Positions 6,480 through 6,854 of a DNA stretch of 6,854 nt are shown one piece after another. Each line of letters opens with the position of its first letter. The stretch's first letter is position 1. Source of the DNA: an uncultured Bacteroides sp. GTDB lineage: Bacteria > Bacteroidota > Bacteroidia > Bacteroidales > Bacteroidaceae. The notes under the pieces were generated by a model, which saw only the letters and a list, made by a program, of their open reading frames with translations, made no database searches and had not been told where the DNA came from. The stretch spans positions 1-6,854 of the forward strand of contig USSR01000377.1 in NCBI GenBank assembly GCA_900557355.1. The letters run 5' to 3'. Position numbers and translations under genes: made by a program.

Positions 6480-6854
6480 TTACTTATTCAGTTTCCACTC
6501 AGAACCTTCTTTACCGTCTTTAATTTCAAAGCCGAGGGCTGTAAGTTCATTACGAATCTTGTCAGAGGTAGCCCAGTCCTTATTGGCTTTCGCCATCATG
6601 CGCTGTTCCAGCAACATGTCTACTACTTTTCCGAAAGCAACTTCACGTTCTTCATTGGAATCGTTTTCTTCCTTCAATCCCAGAATGTCGAAACAGAAGA
6701 GATGGAATGTTTCTTTCAGGTCTTTCAAATCTTCGGCAGTAATGGTATCATTACCTGCAATGATATTGTTAATCATTCTGGCTCCATCGAAAAGGTGAGC
6801 AATGACTATCGGAGTATTCAGGTCATCATTCATGGCTTCATAACACTTTTCACG
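6480..6854 (-). CDS. cysS: Cysteinyl-tRNA synthetase, C-terminal part (runs off the window)
   Basis: The last 124 codons of a minus-strand gene whose 5' part lies beyond the right edge; the reading frame stays open to the last base. The visible chain starts [20 protein letters not shown], the typical entry to the helical anticodon-stem-binding (DALR-type) region of CysRS, where a conserved (M/D)DDLNTP segment follows the catalytic domain. It ends with the usual C-terminal stretch ([20 protein letters not shown], then [21 protein letters not shown]) ending LNK and TAA. The enzyme charges tRNA-Cys with cysteine in the cytosol. The zinc site, HIGH and KMSKS motifs are not in the window, so their integrity cannot be judged. 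It converges on the sulfatase operon with about 80 bp between the stops and is unrelated in function. Confidence 0.95.
   Translation of the reverse strand, partial: REKCYEAMNDDLNTPIVIAHLFDGARMINNIIAGNDTITAEDLKDLKETFHLFCFDILGLKEENDSNEEREVAFGKVVDMLLEQRMMAKANKDWATSDKIRNELTALGFEIKDGKEGSEWKLNK

Overview
The window reads as ordinary chromosomal DNA from a gut Bacteroides or close relative (Bacteroidota). The evidence is TAnnTTTG-type -7 promoter elements upstream of genes, no Shine-Dalgarno-like sites before starts, several secreted lipoproteins, and a paired GH88 hexuronidase and serine-type sulfatase typical of glycosaminoglycan-eating Bacteroides. The species cannot be fixed from sequence reading alone.

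Layout: about 1-276 is non-coding upstream DNA ending in a promoter. Genes 277-2199 and 2144-3022 form a + strand pair: a large Ig-like-domain lipoprotein, then a DUF3108-type exported protein whose start lies 56 bp inside the first gene. A long imperfect hairpin built from 7-bp units (3026-3095) exactly fills the gap to the convergent minus-strand hotdog thioesterase (3096-3500). A divergent intergenic region (3501-3655) carries two mirror-image -7 elements, one for the thioesterase and one for the next + strand unit. That unit is a GH88 unsaturated glucuronyl hydrolase lipoprotein (3656-4855) and a family S1 sulfatase lipoprotein (4852-6399), joined by an ATGA stop/start overlap and closed by a strong intrinsic terminator (6421-6464). 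The 3' part of cysS (cysteinyl-tRNA synthetase) runs in from the right edge on the minus strand.

How the genes work together: the clear functional unit is the GH88-sulfatase pair. The sulfatase should remove sulfate from glycosaminoglycan material and the GH88 should cleave the unsaturated uronic acid from lyase-generated oligosaccharides, so both would serve late steps of chondroitin/dermatan sulfate (or related) breakdown in the periplasm or at the cell envelope. From memory the pair resembles the B. thetaiotaomicron BT_3348/BT_3349 pair, but here no lyase, SusC/SusD or regulator lies next to it. The lipoprotein-DUF3108 pair looks like an envelope module of unknown role. I do not see a clearly new defence, mobile or RNA system. 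The most unusual non-coding item is the heptamer-based hairpin at 3026-3095.
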